From Mycolicibacterium elephantis DSM 44368 (GTDB taxonomy: Bacteria; Actinomycetota; Actinomycetes; Mycobacteriales; Mycobacteriaceae): a stretch of 64,000 bases of DNA. A program made the position numbers and the translations under genes. Shown here piece after piece: positions 1 through 11,356 of the stretch (position 1 is the first letter of the stretch; each line of letters begins with the position of its first letter). The stretch spans positions 310,001-374,000 of the forward strand of contig NZ_ATDN01000001.1 in the NCBI RefSeq assembly GCF_004014805.1. The letters run 5' to 3'. The notes below the pieces were generated by a model, which saw only the letters and a program-made list of their open reading frames with translations, was not told the origin of the DNA and did no database searches.

Positions 1-480
1 GGAACTATCACCGTCGCTCAGGGCCGGGTGGTCGTCGGCGGCGGCACGGTGACCGGCGCACCAAAGTCGACGCGCTCGGCGCGGACACTGCCGATGCCGC
101 GTGACGTGCTTGGCGCACTGCGGGCGTTCAAGACGCGCCAAGCCGAGGAGCACCTGGCCCTCGGCGAGGGCTGGCCCGATACCGGGCTGGTGGCGGTCAA
201 CGGCGACGGCTCCCCCATCCGGCCCGAGACCTACTCGAAGGCCTTCGCCGCTCACTGCGCTGCAGCTGGGGTGCCGGTGATCCGGTTGCACGACGTCCGG
301 CACACCGCCGCCACGATGCTGCTCGATGGCGGCACCACCCCGTCGGCGACGGCGAAGTGGCTGGGGCATGACCCGGCGATCACGCTGCGGGTATACGGCC
401 ACGTCTACGACGACGCGCTGGCCTCAGCGGGCGACGCGCTGCTCGGTCGGTCGCGCAGCGTCGGCGACACCTCCCCCTGA
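1..480 (+). CDS. Tyrosine recombinase/integrase, C-terminal catalytic part (5' end outside window)
   Basis: The reading frame is open from base 1, so only the last 159 residues are visible. They form the catalytic domain of a phage-type tyrosine recombinase: the HDVRHTAATMLL segment supplies the H-x-x-R pair, KWLGHDP gives the second conserved His, and RVYGHVYDD carries the nucleophilic Tyr. The enzyme would catalyse site-specific integration or excision through a 3'-phosphotyrosine intermediate. It points toward a tRNA-Val about 770 bp downstream, the common arrangement of integrase next to attachment site. Family assignment is firm; which element it mobilises cannot be seen because the rest lies left of the window. 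Confidence 0.9.
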   Translation, partial: GTITVAQGRVVVGGGTVTGAPKSTRSARTLPMPRDVLGALRAFKTRQAEEHLALGEGWPDTGLVAVNGDGSPIRPETYSKAFAAHCAAAGVPVIRLHDVRHTAATMLLDGGTTPSATAKWLGHDPAITLRVYGHVYDDALASAGDALLGRSRSVGDTSP

Positions 481-1164
481 GTGTCGCCAGCGAGGCCAAG
501 GCTGCCCGACGTGGCAGACCAACGACGCCGATACGACGAACGCGAGATATTGCAGCCATCGGAGAACCTTGAGCGGACGGTGCTCACGGTGATCGGCGGG
601 TGGGAACTGGTGCGGGCGCAGGTTAACTTCAACAGCTTCACTGACGCCGGGCCGGATGCCGAGTGGGCCGGGTCGGACAAGTTGGCAAAGACACTGCGCG
701 AGTTGGCGGTCAGCCTCCGCATTCGGCACCCGCACGACCAATGGTCTCGCCTTGCAAGAGAGGTGAGCAACGTCCGCCACAAGTTCGGGCACATGCTGTA
801 CCTCGAAGACGTCGAGGGCGAGATACCCAACCGAACGTTGCACTTCATGCGGCTCGGTGCCGAGGGCGAACAACGCCGGGGTCGGGGTGACTCGCTGGGC
901 TTGAGCTGGCGCGATGAGGAATGGTCGCAGCAGTCTCGACACCGTGACTCCGTTACCGAGCAAGAACTATGGCAGACGCTCAACAAGGAATACTGGCTGA
1001 TTCAGGTGGTGCGAGCGGTGCGCCATGGCGGTGGGATTCTGCAGGAGAGCCCAGACATACCCGACGACCACCCCATCACAGGCTGGTACGTCCCCTGGCA
1101 GCTCCCCGAGTGGGGCGACCGGGAGGACTTGACGGTGGGCGATCTGCGCTTGCCGCCGCCGTGA
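481..1164 (+). CDS. Hypothetical protein at the edge of the integrated element
   Basis: A 227-residue ORF whose GTG start follows the integrase stop codon with no gap (TGA-GTG), suggesting translational coupling. I recognise no family. The protein is soluble, Trp- and Arg-rich, without signal peptide or membrane segment, and ends in a proline-rich PPP tail. Two long opposite-strand ORFs cover the same bases, but the close coupling to the recombinase makes this strand the better choice. It is probably cargo or an accessory gene of the integrated element. Function unknown. Confidence 0.55.
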   Translation: MSPARPRLPDVADQRRRYDEREILQPSENLERTVLTVIGGWELVRAQVNFNSFTDAGPDAEWAGSDKLAKTLRELAVSLRIRHPHDQWSRLAREVSNVRHKFGHMLYLEDVEGEIPNRTLHFMRLGAEGEQRRGRGDSLGLSWRDEEWSQQSRHRDSVTEQELWQTLNKEYWLIQVVRAVRHGGGILQESPDIPDDHPITGWYVPWQLPEWGDREDLTVGDLRLPPP

Positions 1165-1250
1165 CCTCGTAGGCCTATTTTCGGCCTAGCGGGGGTTTCC
1201 GCGAGAGTGACGATCGAGTCGCAAAACCACTGTCTAGCAGCGGCTTTCAT

Positions 1251-1325
1251 TGGTGGGCGCGGACGGTATCGAACCGCCGACCGCTGGTGTGTAAAACCAG
1301 AGCTCTACCACTGAGCTACGCGCCC
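1251..1325 (-). tRNA. tRNA-Val (anticodon UAC)
   Basis: The minus strand folds as a complete cloverleaf: acceptor GGGCGCG/CGCGCCC, D stem GCTC/GAGC, anticodon stem CTGGT/ACCAG around loop TTTACAC (anticodon TAC, reads GUA), T stem GGCGG/CCGTC with loop TTCGATA, discriminator A, and an encoded CCA. Its 3' end faces the integrase and the unknown ORF. Phage and integrative elements commonly use tRNA 3' ends as attB, so this is the likely integration site. Confidence 0.95.
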
Positions 1326-1367
1326 CTGCGAAGGCAAGGTACACGCCGACTCCGCGCGACCGGAAAT

Positions 1368-1832
1368 TCAGCCGTTCCGTAACGCGGCCAACGCCTGCTT
1401 CCACACCGACTGGTCGCGCGGCTCCCCCGGCTCCTTCATCTCGGCGAACCGGATGATGCCGGAGCGGTCCACGACGAAGGTGCCCCGGTTGGGGAACCCG
1501 GCGTCGTCGTTGAAGACGCCGTAGGCCTGCGCCACCCCGCCGTGCGGCCAGAAGTCCGAGAGCACGGGAAACAGGAACCCGCTCTGCGTCGCCCAGATCT
1601 TGTGGGTGGGCGGCGGGCCGACCGAGATGGCCAGGGTCGCGGTGTCGTCGTTCTCGTAGTCAGGCAGGTGGTCGCGGATCTCGTCGAGTTCGCCCTGGCA
1701 GATACCGGTGAAGGCCAACGGGAAGAACACCAGCAGCACGTTCTTCTCGCCCCGGTAGCTGCTGAGGGTGACGGGCCGGCCGTTCTGGTCCTTCAGGGTG
1801 AAGTCCGGGGCCTCGGTGCCGACCTCGAGCAT
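1368..1832 (-). CDS. ahpE: AhpE-type one-cysteine peroxiredoxin
   Basis: A 154-residue thioredoxin-fold peroxidase that reduces hydroperoxides and peroxynitrite in the cytoplasm. The N-terminus MLEVGTEAPDFTLKDQNG is typical of the AhpC/TSA family. The peroxidatic Cys lies in PLAFTGICQGELDE, the AhpE signature, and it is the only Cys in the protein, so no internal resolving Cys exists; mycobacterial AhpE is thought to be recycled through mycothiol/mycoredoxin. The ATG overlaps the stop codon of the upstream DUF3052 gene in TGATG, so the two are translationally coupled. Length matches the M. tuberculosis protein (Rv2238c). Confidence 0.95.
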   Translation of the reverse strand: MLEVGTEAPDFTLKDQNGRPVTLSSYRGEKNVLLVFFPLAFTGICQGELDEIRDHLPDYENDDTATLAISVGPPPTHKIWATQSGFLFPVLSDFWPHGGVAQAYGVFNDDAGFPNRGTFVVDRSGIIRFAEMKEPGEPRDQSVWKQALAALRNG

Positions 1833-2257
1833 CAGTGCCTCCCGGCAGCTTTGGACTTCGGCTGCACCAACCGGGTGGCAATCCAGTCCCCCAGGTTGGC
1901 CGACGAAGTCTGCATCAAGCCCGCGGTCGGGGCGGCCTCGGCGATCTCGGCCGGCTGCACGTGGCCCGGCTTGCCCGTCTTGGGCGTGATCACCCAGATG
2001 ACGCCGTCGTCGGCCAGCGGGGTGATGGCGTCCATCAACCGGTCGACGAGGTCGCCGTCGTCATTGCGCCACCACAGCAGCACCACGTCGATGACCTCGT
2101 CGGCGTCCTCGTCGAGCAGCTCGGCACCGCACGCTTCTTCGATGTCGGCCCGGATGTCGTCGTCGGTGTCCTCGTCCCAGCCCAACTCCTGTACAACCTG
2201 ATCTCTTTGGATGCCCAGTCTTCGGGCGTAGTTCGGGGCGTCGTCCGCCGCGACCAC
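1832..2257 (-). CDS. DUF3052 family protein (Rv2239c-like)
   Basis: A 141-residue soluble acidic protein of the actinobacterial DUF3052 family. The start MVAADDAPNYARRLGI, the acidic run WDEDTDDDIRADIEEACG and the ADEVIDVVLLWWRNDDGDLVDRLMDA region are characteristic. There is no signal peptide or membrane segment. It immediately precedes ahpE (TGATG overlap), an arrangement I recall from M. tuberculosis. The molecular role is unknown. An upstream GGAGG-like sequence supports the ATG at 2257. Confidence 0.85.
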   Translation of the reverse strand: MVAADDAPNYARRLGIQRDQVVQELGWDEDTDDDIRADIEEACGAELLDEDADEVIDVVLLWWRNDDGDLVDRLMDAITPLADDGVIWVITPKTGKPGHVQPAEIAEAAPTAGLMQTSSANLGDWIATRLVQPKSKAAGRH

Positions 2258-2363
2258 CGTGGTCCTCCTTCAGCCAGCTCGGGCGCACCATGCGCATTCG
2301 AGACCTATCGTCGCATGACGGCTTGCTCTTGCAGGCGCCTGGCGGCAAGTTCGTCAAACCGGG

Positions 2364-2939
2364 TCAGTATGCGGCATCGCAGAGATTCAGCGCCGTGGTC
2401 TTCGTATCGTTCAGGCGGGTGATCGCCGCGTTGAACTCCACTGGCCCGTAGTTGCCGGCAATTGCGGTGGCCACGCCCCTTGCGGCGTCCACCCAGGCGT
2501 GCAGCGCGTCCTTCAACTCCGGGCTCAGCGGGTCCGACACGCTGCGCGCGACCAGGTCGGCGCTGTGGTTGAGGGCGTCGATCGCCGGCTGCGACTTGAT
2601 GACCACGTCGGCGGAGTTCTCGTTGAACGCATCGACGTAGTCGTTCACCGCGGTGATCGCGTCGACGCTGCTCGAACTGAGCGCTTCGCAGGAGGAATGG
2701 ATGGCCTCCCGGGTGATCGACGACTGGCGCTCCGATTCCCGCGCACGCGAGCTGGACACCGACTCTTCGATGGAGGCCGACACCGACGCCCGGTAGACCG
2801 GCGCTTCACCAGCGTCGACCCGCGCAGTGCCATCGGTGACGCTGCTGCAGCCCACGATGATCATCGCCACGGCAGCCAGGCTGCCCACCACGAGGGCGGC
2901 GATCCGCAGCCGCTTTTGCAACAGCCCACCGATCTGCAC
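2364..2939 (-). CDS. Putative lipoprotein, mostly helical
   Basis: A 191-residue protein with a basic N-region (QKRLRIAA), a hydrophobic core and a lipobox ending IIVGC, so Cys31 should be lipidated after signal peptidase II cleavage. The mature part is Ser-rich near residues 50-70, then largely helical with many short Ala/Asp/Ser heptads and no enzymatic motif; two further Cys residues remain. It occupies the place of the uncharacterised Rv2240c, between the DUF3052-ahpE pair and divergent aceE. Function unknown; the lipoprotein call rests on the signal sequence. Confidence 0.75.
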   Translation of the reverse strand: MQIGGLLQKRLRIAALVVGSLAAVAMIIVGCSSVTDGTARVDAGEAPVYRASVSASIEESVSSSRARESERQSSITREAIHSSCEALSSSSVDAITAVNDYVDAFNENSADVVIKSQPAIDALNHSADLVARSVSDPLSPELKDALHAWVDAARGVATAIAGNYGPVEFNAAITRLNDTKTTALNLCDAAY

Positions 2940-3096
2940 GGTCTGCAGACGTTACCGGTTCATATCTGTGATCGCCGGTTCATTGGGTCGCCACCCCAGC
3001 GGTGCGCCTGGGGCAGGATGGGACAAAGATGGACAACACGCAGAAAACATCTGTGCACATCGGTAAACACCTATACCGCCTAACAAGGAGCGGAAG

Positions 3097-5880
<2,784 letters not shown>

Positions 5881-5886
<6 letters not shown>

Positions 5887-5987
5887 CGGGCCGCCCCTTC
5901 TCCCGGCGAGCAGACGTGAACACCCCCTTTTTGGGGCCGTAATGGGGGTTTTCACGTCTGCTCGCCGAAAAAGGGCCTGACGGGCCG
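5881..5987. repeat. Palindromic element flanked by 13-bp direct repeats; probable aceE terminator
   Basis: Bases 5904-5927 and 5944-5967 are inverted copies matching at 23 of 24 positions, starting CGGCGAGCAGACGTGAA. The hairpin is followed by AAAAA. The whole unit is bracketed by identical 13-bp direct repeats GCCTGACGGGCCG at 5881-5893 and 5975-5987; the first copy contains the aceE stop codon. This is the layout of a small inserted palindrome with a duplicated target. The GCGAGCAGACG tip recurs in the palindrome at 28885-28946. It could terminate aceE transcription. Confidence 0.75.
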
Positions 5988-6015
5988 TTTGGAGGAATCC
6001 TCCATAGGCTTGGCG

Positions 6016-6021
6016 TAGCCT
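6016..6021 (+). promoter_or_regulatory. Predicted -10 box of leaderless mabR
   Basis: TAGCCT fits the mycobacterial TANNNT -10 consensus and ends 7 nt before the GTG start of mabR, which would make the transcript leaderless. No Shine-Dalgarno sequence precedes the GTG, which agrees. Confidence 0.5.
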
Positions 6022-6027
6022 TTATCC

Positions 6028-7305
6028 GTGGCCGACAATCGGTACGTTCCGCCGAAGTCCACCGTCGAAGTGCTGCAGACGGTGCCGGACCCGGTGCTGC
6101 GCCGGCTGCAGCAGTACTCGGGCCGATTGTCCACGCAGGCGGTGCGCGCGCTGGAGGAACGGCTGCCGTTCTTCGCCGAGCTCGACGCCTCGCAGCGGGC
6201 GAGCGTGCAGCTGGTGGTGCAGACCGCGATCGTGAACTTCGTCGAGTGGATGCGCGATCCGCGGAGCAATGTCAGCTACACGGCCGAGGCGTTCGACGTG
6301 GTCCCCCAGGATCTGCGGCGCCGGATCGCGCTGCGGCAGTCGGTGGAGATGGTGCGCACCACCATGGAGTTCTTCGAAGAGGTGGTGCCGCTGCTGGCCC
6401 GCTCGGAGGAGCAGCTGACCGCGTTGACCGCCGGAATTCTGCGCTACAGCCGCGACCTGGCGTTCGCCGCGGCCACCGCCTACGCCGACCAGGCCGAGGC
6501 CCGCGGCGCGTGGGACACCTGGATGGAGGCCAATGTCGTCGACGCCGTCGTCCGGGGGGACACCGGCCCGGAGTTGCAGTCCCAGGCGGCCGCGCTGAAC
6601 TGGGACGCCACCGCGCCGGCCACCGTCATCGTGGGCCTACCCCAACCCGAGCGCATCGACCTGGCCGGCGACGACATCCGCGACGTCGGCAACCGCAACG
6701 GCCGCGCGACGCTGTCGGATGTGCACGGCGCCTGGCTCGTCGCCATCGTCTCGGGCACGCTGTCGCCGACCGACCGGTTCCTCACCGAGGTGTTGACGGT
6801 GTTCGCCGACGGGCCCGTCGTGGTCGGGCCGACCGCGCCCACCCTGACCGCCGCCCACCGCAGCGCCACCGAGGCGATGGCCGGGATGAACGCGGTCGCG
6901 GGCTGGCCCGGGGCGCCGCGGCCCGTCGCCGCCCGCGAGCTGCTGCCGGAGCGGGCGTTGCTCGGCGACGCGACCGCGATCGCGGCGCTGGACTCGGAGG
7001 TGATGCGGCCGCTGGCGGACGCGGGGCCCGCCCTGACCGAGACCCTGGACGCGTATCTGGACTCCGGTGGCGCCATCGAGGCGTGCGCCCGCAAATTGTT
7101 CGTTCATCCAAATACCGTCCGCTACCGGCTCAAACGGATCGCCGACTTCACGGGACGAGATCCCACGGTCCCCCGCGATGCGTACGTGCTTCGGGTGGCC
7201 TCCAGCGTGGGCCGGCTCACCCGCCCGGCATATCAATCAAGCACGCCAAATACGGCTGCGGTGGTACGTCCGGCACTGCGCAGGACCACCGCGGGTGGCC
7301 AGTAA
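6028..7305 (+). CDS. mabR: PucR-type regulator MabR (mycolic acid biosynthesis regulator)
   Basis: A 425-residue transcription regulator. The C-terminal PucR helix-turn-helix is clear in ACARKLFVHPNTVRYRLKRI near residues 355-375; the central region resembles the GGDEF-like part of CdaR/PucR proteins. In mycobacteria the protein at this position (Rv2242) is MabR, an essential regulator that binds the fabD promoter and senses long-chain acyl-CoA. The operator it is reported to use is present just downstream, at 7354-7378. GTG start at 6028 is supported by the -10 box 7 nt upstream. The last 30 residues are low-complexity and probably variable. Confidence 0.92.
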   Translation: MADNRYVPPKSTVEVLQTVPDPVLRRLQQYSGRLSTQAVRALEERLPFFAELDASQRASVQLVVQTAIVNFVEWMRDPRSNVSYTAEAFDVVPQDLRRRIALRQSVEMVRTTMEFFEEVVPLLARSEEQLTALTAGILRYSRDLAFAAATAYADQAEARGAWDTWMEANVVDAVVRGDTGPELQSQAAALNWDATAPATVIVGLPQPERIDLAGDDIRDVGNRNGRATLSDVHGAWLVAIVSGTLSPTDRFLTEVLTVFADGPVVVGPTAPTLTAAHRSATEAMAGMNAVAGWPGAPRPVAARELLPERALLGDATAIAALDSEVMRPLADAGPALTETLDAYLDSGGAIEACARKLFVHPNTVRYRLKRIADFTGRDPTVPRDAYVLRVASSVGRLTRPAYQSSTPNTAAVVRPALRRTTAGGQ

Positions 7306-7353
7306 ACGAAGCGGTAGGTCGCGAACTGATCTCGATGAAGTCGCATCACATGC

Positions 7354-7378
7354 GTTTTTGTGGACCTTCCACAAAAAC
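7354..7378. promoter_or_regulatory. MabR operator upstream of fabD
   Basis: A perfect 11-bp inverted repeat, GTTTTTGTGGA, with 3-nt spacer CCT. It contains TTTTGT-N9-ACAAAA, the MabR-binding sequence as I recall it from work on M. tuberculosis and M. smegmatis fabD. It lies between mabR and fabD, just upstream of a CATAAT -10-like hexamer at 7392-7397, so it would overlap the -35 region of the FAS-II operon promoter. Confidence 0.85.
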
Positions 7379-7441
7379 ATAAGACGAGGTTCATAATCTC
7401 TTACACCGCGCGAAACCGTCTTCACAGTGTTTTCTTAATCC

Positions 7442-8365
7442 GTGCCTCATAAAACTGCGCTTGCCTTGCTTGCGCCCGGACAGGGTTCCCAGACCCCCGG
7501 CATGCTCGCCGCCTGGCTCGAGCTGCCCGGCGCGGCCGAGCGGCTCGCGACGTGGTCGGAGATCAGCGGGCTCGACCTGGCCCGGCTGGGCACCACCGCG
7601 ACGGCCGAGGAGATCACCGACACCGCGGTGACCCAGCCGCTGGTCGTCGCCGCGACCCTGCTGGCACACGAGGAACTGACCCGGCGCGGTCTCGTCGAAG
7701 GCAAGGACACCATCGTCGCGGGCCATTCGGTCGGGGAAATCGCCGCATACGCGATCGCCGGCGTGATCTCCGCCGATGACGCGGTGAAGCTGGCCGCCAC
7801 CCGGGGTGCCGAGATGGCCAAGGCCTGTGCCGTGGAACCGACCGGCATGGCCGCCGTGCTCGGCGGGGACGAAGCCGACGTGCTCGCCCGCCTCGAGGCG
7901 CTGGATCTGGTGCCGGCCAACCGCAACGCCGCGGGACAGATCGTCGCCGCCGGTGCGGTCGCCGCGCTGGACAAGCTCGTCGAGGATCCGCCGGAGAAGG
8001 CGCGGGTGCGCAAGCTGGCCACCGCGGGCGCCTTCCACACCCACTACATGGCCTCGGCTCTCGACGGGTACGCCGCCGCGGCCGAAGGTGTAACGACCGC
8101 CGAGCCGAATACGACGCTATTGTCGAACGCCGACGGTCAGCCGGTGGCCTCTGCCGCCGACGCCATGACCAAGTTGGTGGCGCAGATGACCCGCCCGGTG
8201 CGCTGGGACCTGTGCACCGCGAGCATGAGGGAACGCAACGTCACCGCGATTGTCGAGTTCCCGCCCGCAGGGACGCTGACCGGCATCGCCAAACGAGAAC
8301 TTCGGGGAGTGCCGACGCACGCCGTCAAGTCCCCCGCTGACCTGGACGGGCTTGCAGAGCTCTGA
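7442..8365 (+). CDS. fabD: Malonyl-CoA:ACP transacylase FabD
   Basis: A 307-residue acyltransferase that moves malonyl from CoA to AcpM, supplying the extender unit for FAS-II mycolate elongation. The nucleophile is Ser96 in VAGHSVGEI; the N-terminal APGQGSQTPGM loop and the catalytic His in AGAFHTHYM are typical. It is the first gene of the fabD-acpM-kasA-kasB-accD6 operon and starts with GTG. MabR probably controls it through the upstream palindrome. Length and sequence agree with mycobacterial FabD (Rv2243). Confidence 0.96.
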   Translation: MPHKTALALLAPGQGSQTPGMLAAWLELPGAAERLATWSEISGLDLARLGTTATAEEITDTAVTQPLVVAATLLAHEELTRRGLVEGKDTIVAGHSVGEIAAYAIAGVISADDAVKLAATRGAEMAKACAVEPTGMAAVLGGDEADVLARLEALDLVPANRNAAGQIVAAGAVAALDKLVEDPPEKARVRKLATAGAFHTHYMASALDGYAAAAEGVTTAEPNTTLLSNADGQPVASAADAMTKLVAQMTRPVRWDLCTASMRERNVTAIVEFPPAGTLTGIAKRELRGVPTHAVKSPADLDGLAEL

Positions 8366-8376
8366 CGGGCACCCCG

Positions 8377-8394
8377 TTCCCGGCTTGCCGGGAA
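8377..8394 (+). other. Perfect hairpin in the fabD-acpM gap
   Basis: TTCCCGGC and GCCGGGAA form an 8-bp perfect stem with a TT loop, 12 nt after the fabD stop. There is no following T-tract, so full intrinsic termination is unlikely. It may act as an attenuator or as a 5' stabilising/processing stem that lets acpM accumulate above fabD. Inference only. Confidence 0.45.
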
Positions 8395-8456
8395 GTACAA
8401 CCGCATAACGCACGTCAACCAAAAGAAGCAGTACCAACCAACTAGAAGGAGCCATC

Positions 8457-8756
8457 GTGCCCGCCACTCAGGAAGAAATCATCGCCGGTCTCGCCGAGAT
8501 CATCGAAGAGGTCACCGGTATCGAGCCCTCCGAGGTCACCCCGGAGAAGAGCTTCGTCGACGACCTGGACATCGACTCGCTGTCGATGGTCGAGATCGCC
8601 GTTCAGACCGAGGACAAGTACGGCGTGAAGATCCCCGACGAGGACCTCGCCGGGCTGCGCACCGTCGGTGACGTCGTCGCCTACATCCAGAAGCTCGAGG
8701 AAGAGAACCCCGAGGCCGCTGCTGCCATTCGGGCGCAGATCGCGGAGAACAAGTGA
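8457..8756 (+). CDS. acpM: Meromycolate-extension acyl carrier protein AcpM
   Basis: A 99-residue ACP that carries the growing meromycolate chain in FAS-II. The phosphopantetheine site is Ser41 in [13 protein letters not shown]. The 20-residue C-terminal extension ([19 protein letters not shown]) beyond an ordinary ACP is typical of mycobacterial AcpM. GTG start follows the strong ribosome-binding site AGAAGGAG. Its stop overlaps the kasA GTG start by 4 nt (GTGA), coupling the two. Confidence 0.97.
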   Translation: MPATQEEIIAGLAEIIEEVTGIEPSEVTPEKSFVDDLDIDSLSMVEIAVQTEDKYGVKIPDEDLAGLRTVGDVVAYIQKLEEENPEAAAAIRAQIAENK

Positions 8757-10003
8757 CCAGACCTTCCACTGCTAACGGCGGTTTCCCCAGCGTTGTGGTA
8801 ACCGCCGTAACGGCGACGACGTCGATCGCGGCGGACATCGAGAGCACTTGGAAGGGCCTGCTGGCAGGCGAGAGCGGAATCCGGGAACTCACCGACGATT
8901 TCGTCACCAAGTGGGATCTGCCCGTGCGTATCGGCGGGCATCTCGTCGACTCGGTGGACGACCACATGACGCGGCTCGACATGCGCCGGATGTCCTACGT
9001 CCAGCGGATGGCCAAGCTGCTCAGCGGCCAGCTCTGGGAGGCGGCGGGTACCCCCGAGGTCGACCCGGACCGCTTCGCCGTCGTCATCGGCACCGGTCTG
9101 GGCGGCGGCGAGAAGATCGTCGAGACCTACGACGCGATGAACGAGGGCGGCCCCCGCAAGGTGTCGCCGCTGGCCGTGCAGATGATCATGCCGAACGGTG
9201 CGGCCGCGGTCGTCGGGCTGCAGCTGGGAGCCCGCGCAGGCGTGCTCACCCCGGTGTCGGCCTGCTCGTCGGGCTCGGAGGCCATCGCCCACGCGTGGCG
9301 TCAGATCGTCATGGGTGACGCCGACATCGCGGTGTGCGGAGGCGTCGAGGGCGGCATCGAGGCGCTGCCGATCGCGGCGTTCTCGATGATGCGCGCCATG
9401 TCGACCAACAACGACAATCCCGCGGGCGCGTCGAGACCGTTCGACAAGAACCGGGACGGCTTCGTGTTCGGCGAGGCCGGCGCGATGTTGGTCATCGAGA
9501 CCGAAGAGCACGCGAAGGCCCGCGGTGCCAAGCCGCTGGCTCGGCTGCTCGGCGCGGGCATCACCTCGGACGCCTATCACATGGTCGCGCCCGACCCCAA
9601 CGGTCAGCGCGCGGGCCACGCGATGAAGCGTGCGATGGAGACGGCGGGCTTGGAGCCCAAGGACATTCAGCATGTCAACGCGCACGCCACGGCCACGTCG
9701 ATCGGTGACATCGCCGAGGCCAACGCGATTCGCGTCGCCGGCGTCGAACATGCTGCGGTGTACGCGCCGAAGTCGGCGCTGGGCCACTCCATCGGCGCGG
9801 TCGGCGCGCTGGAGTCCGTGCTGACGGTGCTCACGCTGCGCGACGGCGTCATCCCGCCGACGCTCAACTATGAAACCCCGGACCCCGAGATCGATCTCGA
9901 TGTCGTTGCGGGCGAGCCTCGATATGGCGACTACCAGTACGCCATCAACAACTCGTTCGGGTTCGGTGGACACAATGTCGCCCTGGCATTCGGGCGTTAC
10001 TGA
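8753..10003 (+). CDS. kasA: Beta-ketoacyl-ACP synthase KasA
   Basis: A 416-residue condensing enzyme of FAS-II that extends acyl-AcpM by two carbons. The nucleophilic Cys is in [14 protein letters not shown], and the two catalytic His residues are in VNAHATATS and [12 protein letters not shown]. KasA performs the early meromycolate elongations, is essential in mycobacteria and is the target of thiolactomycin. GTG start overlaps acpM by GTGA. Its tandem paralogue kasB follows after 27 bp. Confidence 0.97.
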   Translation: MTRPSTANGGFPSVVVTAVTATTSIAADIESTWKGLLAGESGIRELTDDFVTKWDLPVRIGGHLVDSVDDHMTRLDMRRMSYVQRMAKLLSGQLWEAAGTPEVDPDRFAVVIGTGLGGGEKIVETYDAMNEGGPRKVSPLAVQMIMPNGAAAVVGLQLGARAGVLTPVSACSSGSEAIAHAWRQIVMGDADIAVCGGVEGGIEALPIAAFSMMRAMSTNNDNPAGASRPFDKNRDGFVFGEAGAMLVIETEEHAKARGAKPLARLLGAGITSDAYHMVAPDPNGQRAGHAMKRAMETAGLEPKDIQHVNAHATATSIGDIAEANAIRVAGVEHAAVYAPKSALGHSIGAVGALESVLTVLTLRDGVIPPTLNYETPDPEIDLDVVAGEPRYGDYQYAINNSFGFGGHNVALAFGRY

Positions 10004-10030
10004 GCTACGGAAGGAAGCATCGGAGCTGTA

Positions 10031-11302
10031 ATGGCAGGGCAGGAACCGTTGACTCGGCTCGCTACGGGGGCTGGGTTCCCCGACGTTGTCGTCACTGGAA
10101 TCGCGATGACGACCTCCGTGGCGACCGATGCCGAGGGCACCTGGAAAGCGTTGCTGGAGGGGCGCAGCGGGATCCGTAGGCTCGAGGATCCGTTCGTCGA
10201 ACAGTACGACCTCCCGGTGCGTATCGGCGGCCACCTGCTCGAGGACTTCGACTCCGAACTCACGCGCGTCGAACTTCGACGGCTGTCATACCTGCAGAAG
10301 ATGTCGACGGTGCTGAGCCGGCGGGTGTGGGAACACGCCGGCTCACCCGAGGTCGACACCAGGCGGCTGATGGTGTCGATCGGGACGGGCATGGGTTCGG
10401 CCGAAGAACTCGTCTTCGCCTACGACGACATGCGCGCCAAGGGCATGAAAGCGGTGTCGCCGTTGGCGGTGCAGAAGTACATGCCCAACTCCCCTGCCGC
10501 TGCGGTGGGTCTGGAGCGTGGCGCCAAAGCCGGTGTGATCACCCCGGTCTCGGCGTGCGCTTCGGGGTCCGAAGGCATCGCCCACGCCTGGCGCAACATC
10601 GTGCTCGGTGAGGCCGACATCGCGATCTGCGGTGGCGTCGAGTCCAAGATCGAAGCGGTGCCGATCGCCGGCTTCGCGCAGATGCGCATCGTGCTGTCCA
10701 ACACCAACGACGACCCGCCGGGTGCGTGTCGCCCGTTCGACAAGGACCGCAACGGTTTCGTGTTCGGCGAGGGCGGCGCGCTGATGGTCATCGAGACCGA
10801 GGAACACGCCAAGGCGCGCGGGGCCAGGATCCTGGCCCGCATCATGGGTGCCAGCATCACCTCGGACGGCTACCACATGGTGGCCCCCGACCCCAACGGT
10901 GAACAGGCCGCACACGCGATGACCCGCGCGATCCAGCTGGCCGGCCTTTCGCCGACCGACATCGACCACGTCAACGCGCACGCCACCGGCACCTCGGTCG
11001 GTGACGTCGCCGAAGGCGTGGCGATCAACAATGCGCTCGGCTCACACCGGCCCGCGGTCTATGCGCCCAAGTCGGCGCTTGGCCACTCGGTCGGGGCGGT
11101 CGGCGCGGTGGAGTCCATCCTCACCGTGTTGGCGCTGCGCGACGGCATCGTGCCGCCGACGCTGAACCTGAAGAATCAAGACCCCGAGATCGACCTGGAT
11201 GTCGTTGCAGGTGGAGCTCGGCCTGGAAATTACCGGTACGCGATCAACAACTCGTTCGGATTCGGTGGGCACAACGTCGCGCTCGCCTTCGGGAAGTACT
11301 GA
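10031..11302 (+). CDS. kasB: Beta-ketoacyl-ACP synthase KasB
   Basis: A 423-residue paralogue of KasA with the same motifs: [14 protein letters not shown] (nucleophilic Cys), VNAHATGTS and [12 protein letters not shown]. KasB carries out the last elongation rounds that give full-length mycolates and is non-essential but needed for acid-fastness. The ATG at 10031 is preceded by GGAAGGA. Its N-terminus is slightly longer than KasA ([23 protein letters not shown]). The pair arises from an old tandem duplication shared by mycobacteria. Confidence 0.96.
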   Translation: MAGQEPLTRLATGAGFPDVVVTGIAMTTSVATDAEGTWKALLEGRSGIRRLEDPFVEQYDLPVRIGGHLLEDFDSELTRVELRRLSYLQKMSTVLSRRVWEHAGSPEVDTRRLMVSIGTGMGSAEELVFAYDDMRAKGMKAVSPLAVQKYMPNSPAAAVGLERGAKAGVITPVSACASGSEGIAHAWRNIVLGEADIAICGGVESKIEAVPIAGFAQMRIVLSNTNDDPPGACRPFDKDRNGFVFGEGGALMVIETEEHAKARGARILARIMGASITSDGYHMVAPDPNGEQAAHAMTRAIQLAGLSPTDIDHVNAHATGTSVGDVAEGVAINNALGSHRPAVYAPKSALGHSVGAVGAVESILTVLALRDGIVPPTLNLKNQDPEIDLDVVAGGARPGNYRYAINNSFGFGGHNVALAFGKY

Positions 11303-11356
11303 CACACTACAGCTCGAGGGCGCACGCCGACATCCGCTGCGCTACAGGAGGTTTCG

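Noticed and set aside
8753..11302. kasA-kasB tandem as a recent duplication
   Set aside because: The two are diverged paralogues present in all mycobacteria; ordinary for this locus.
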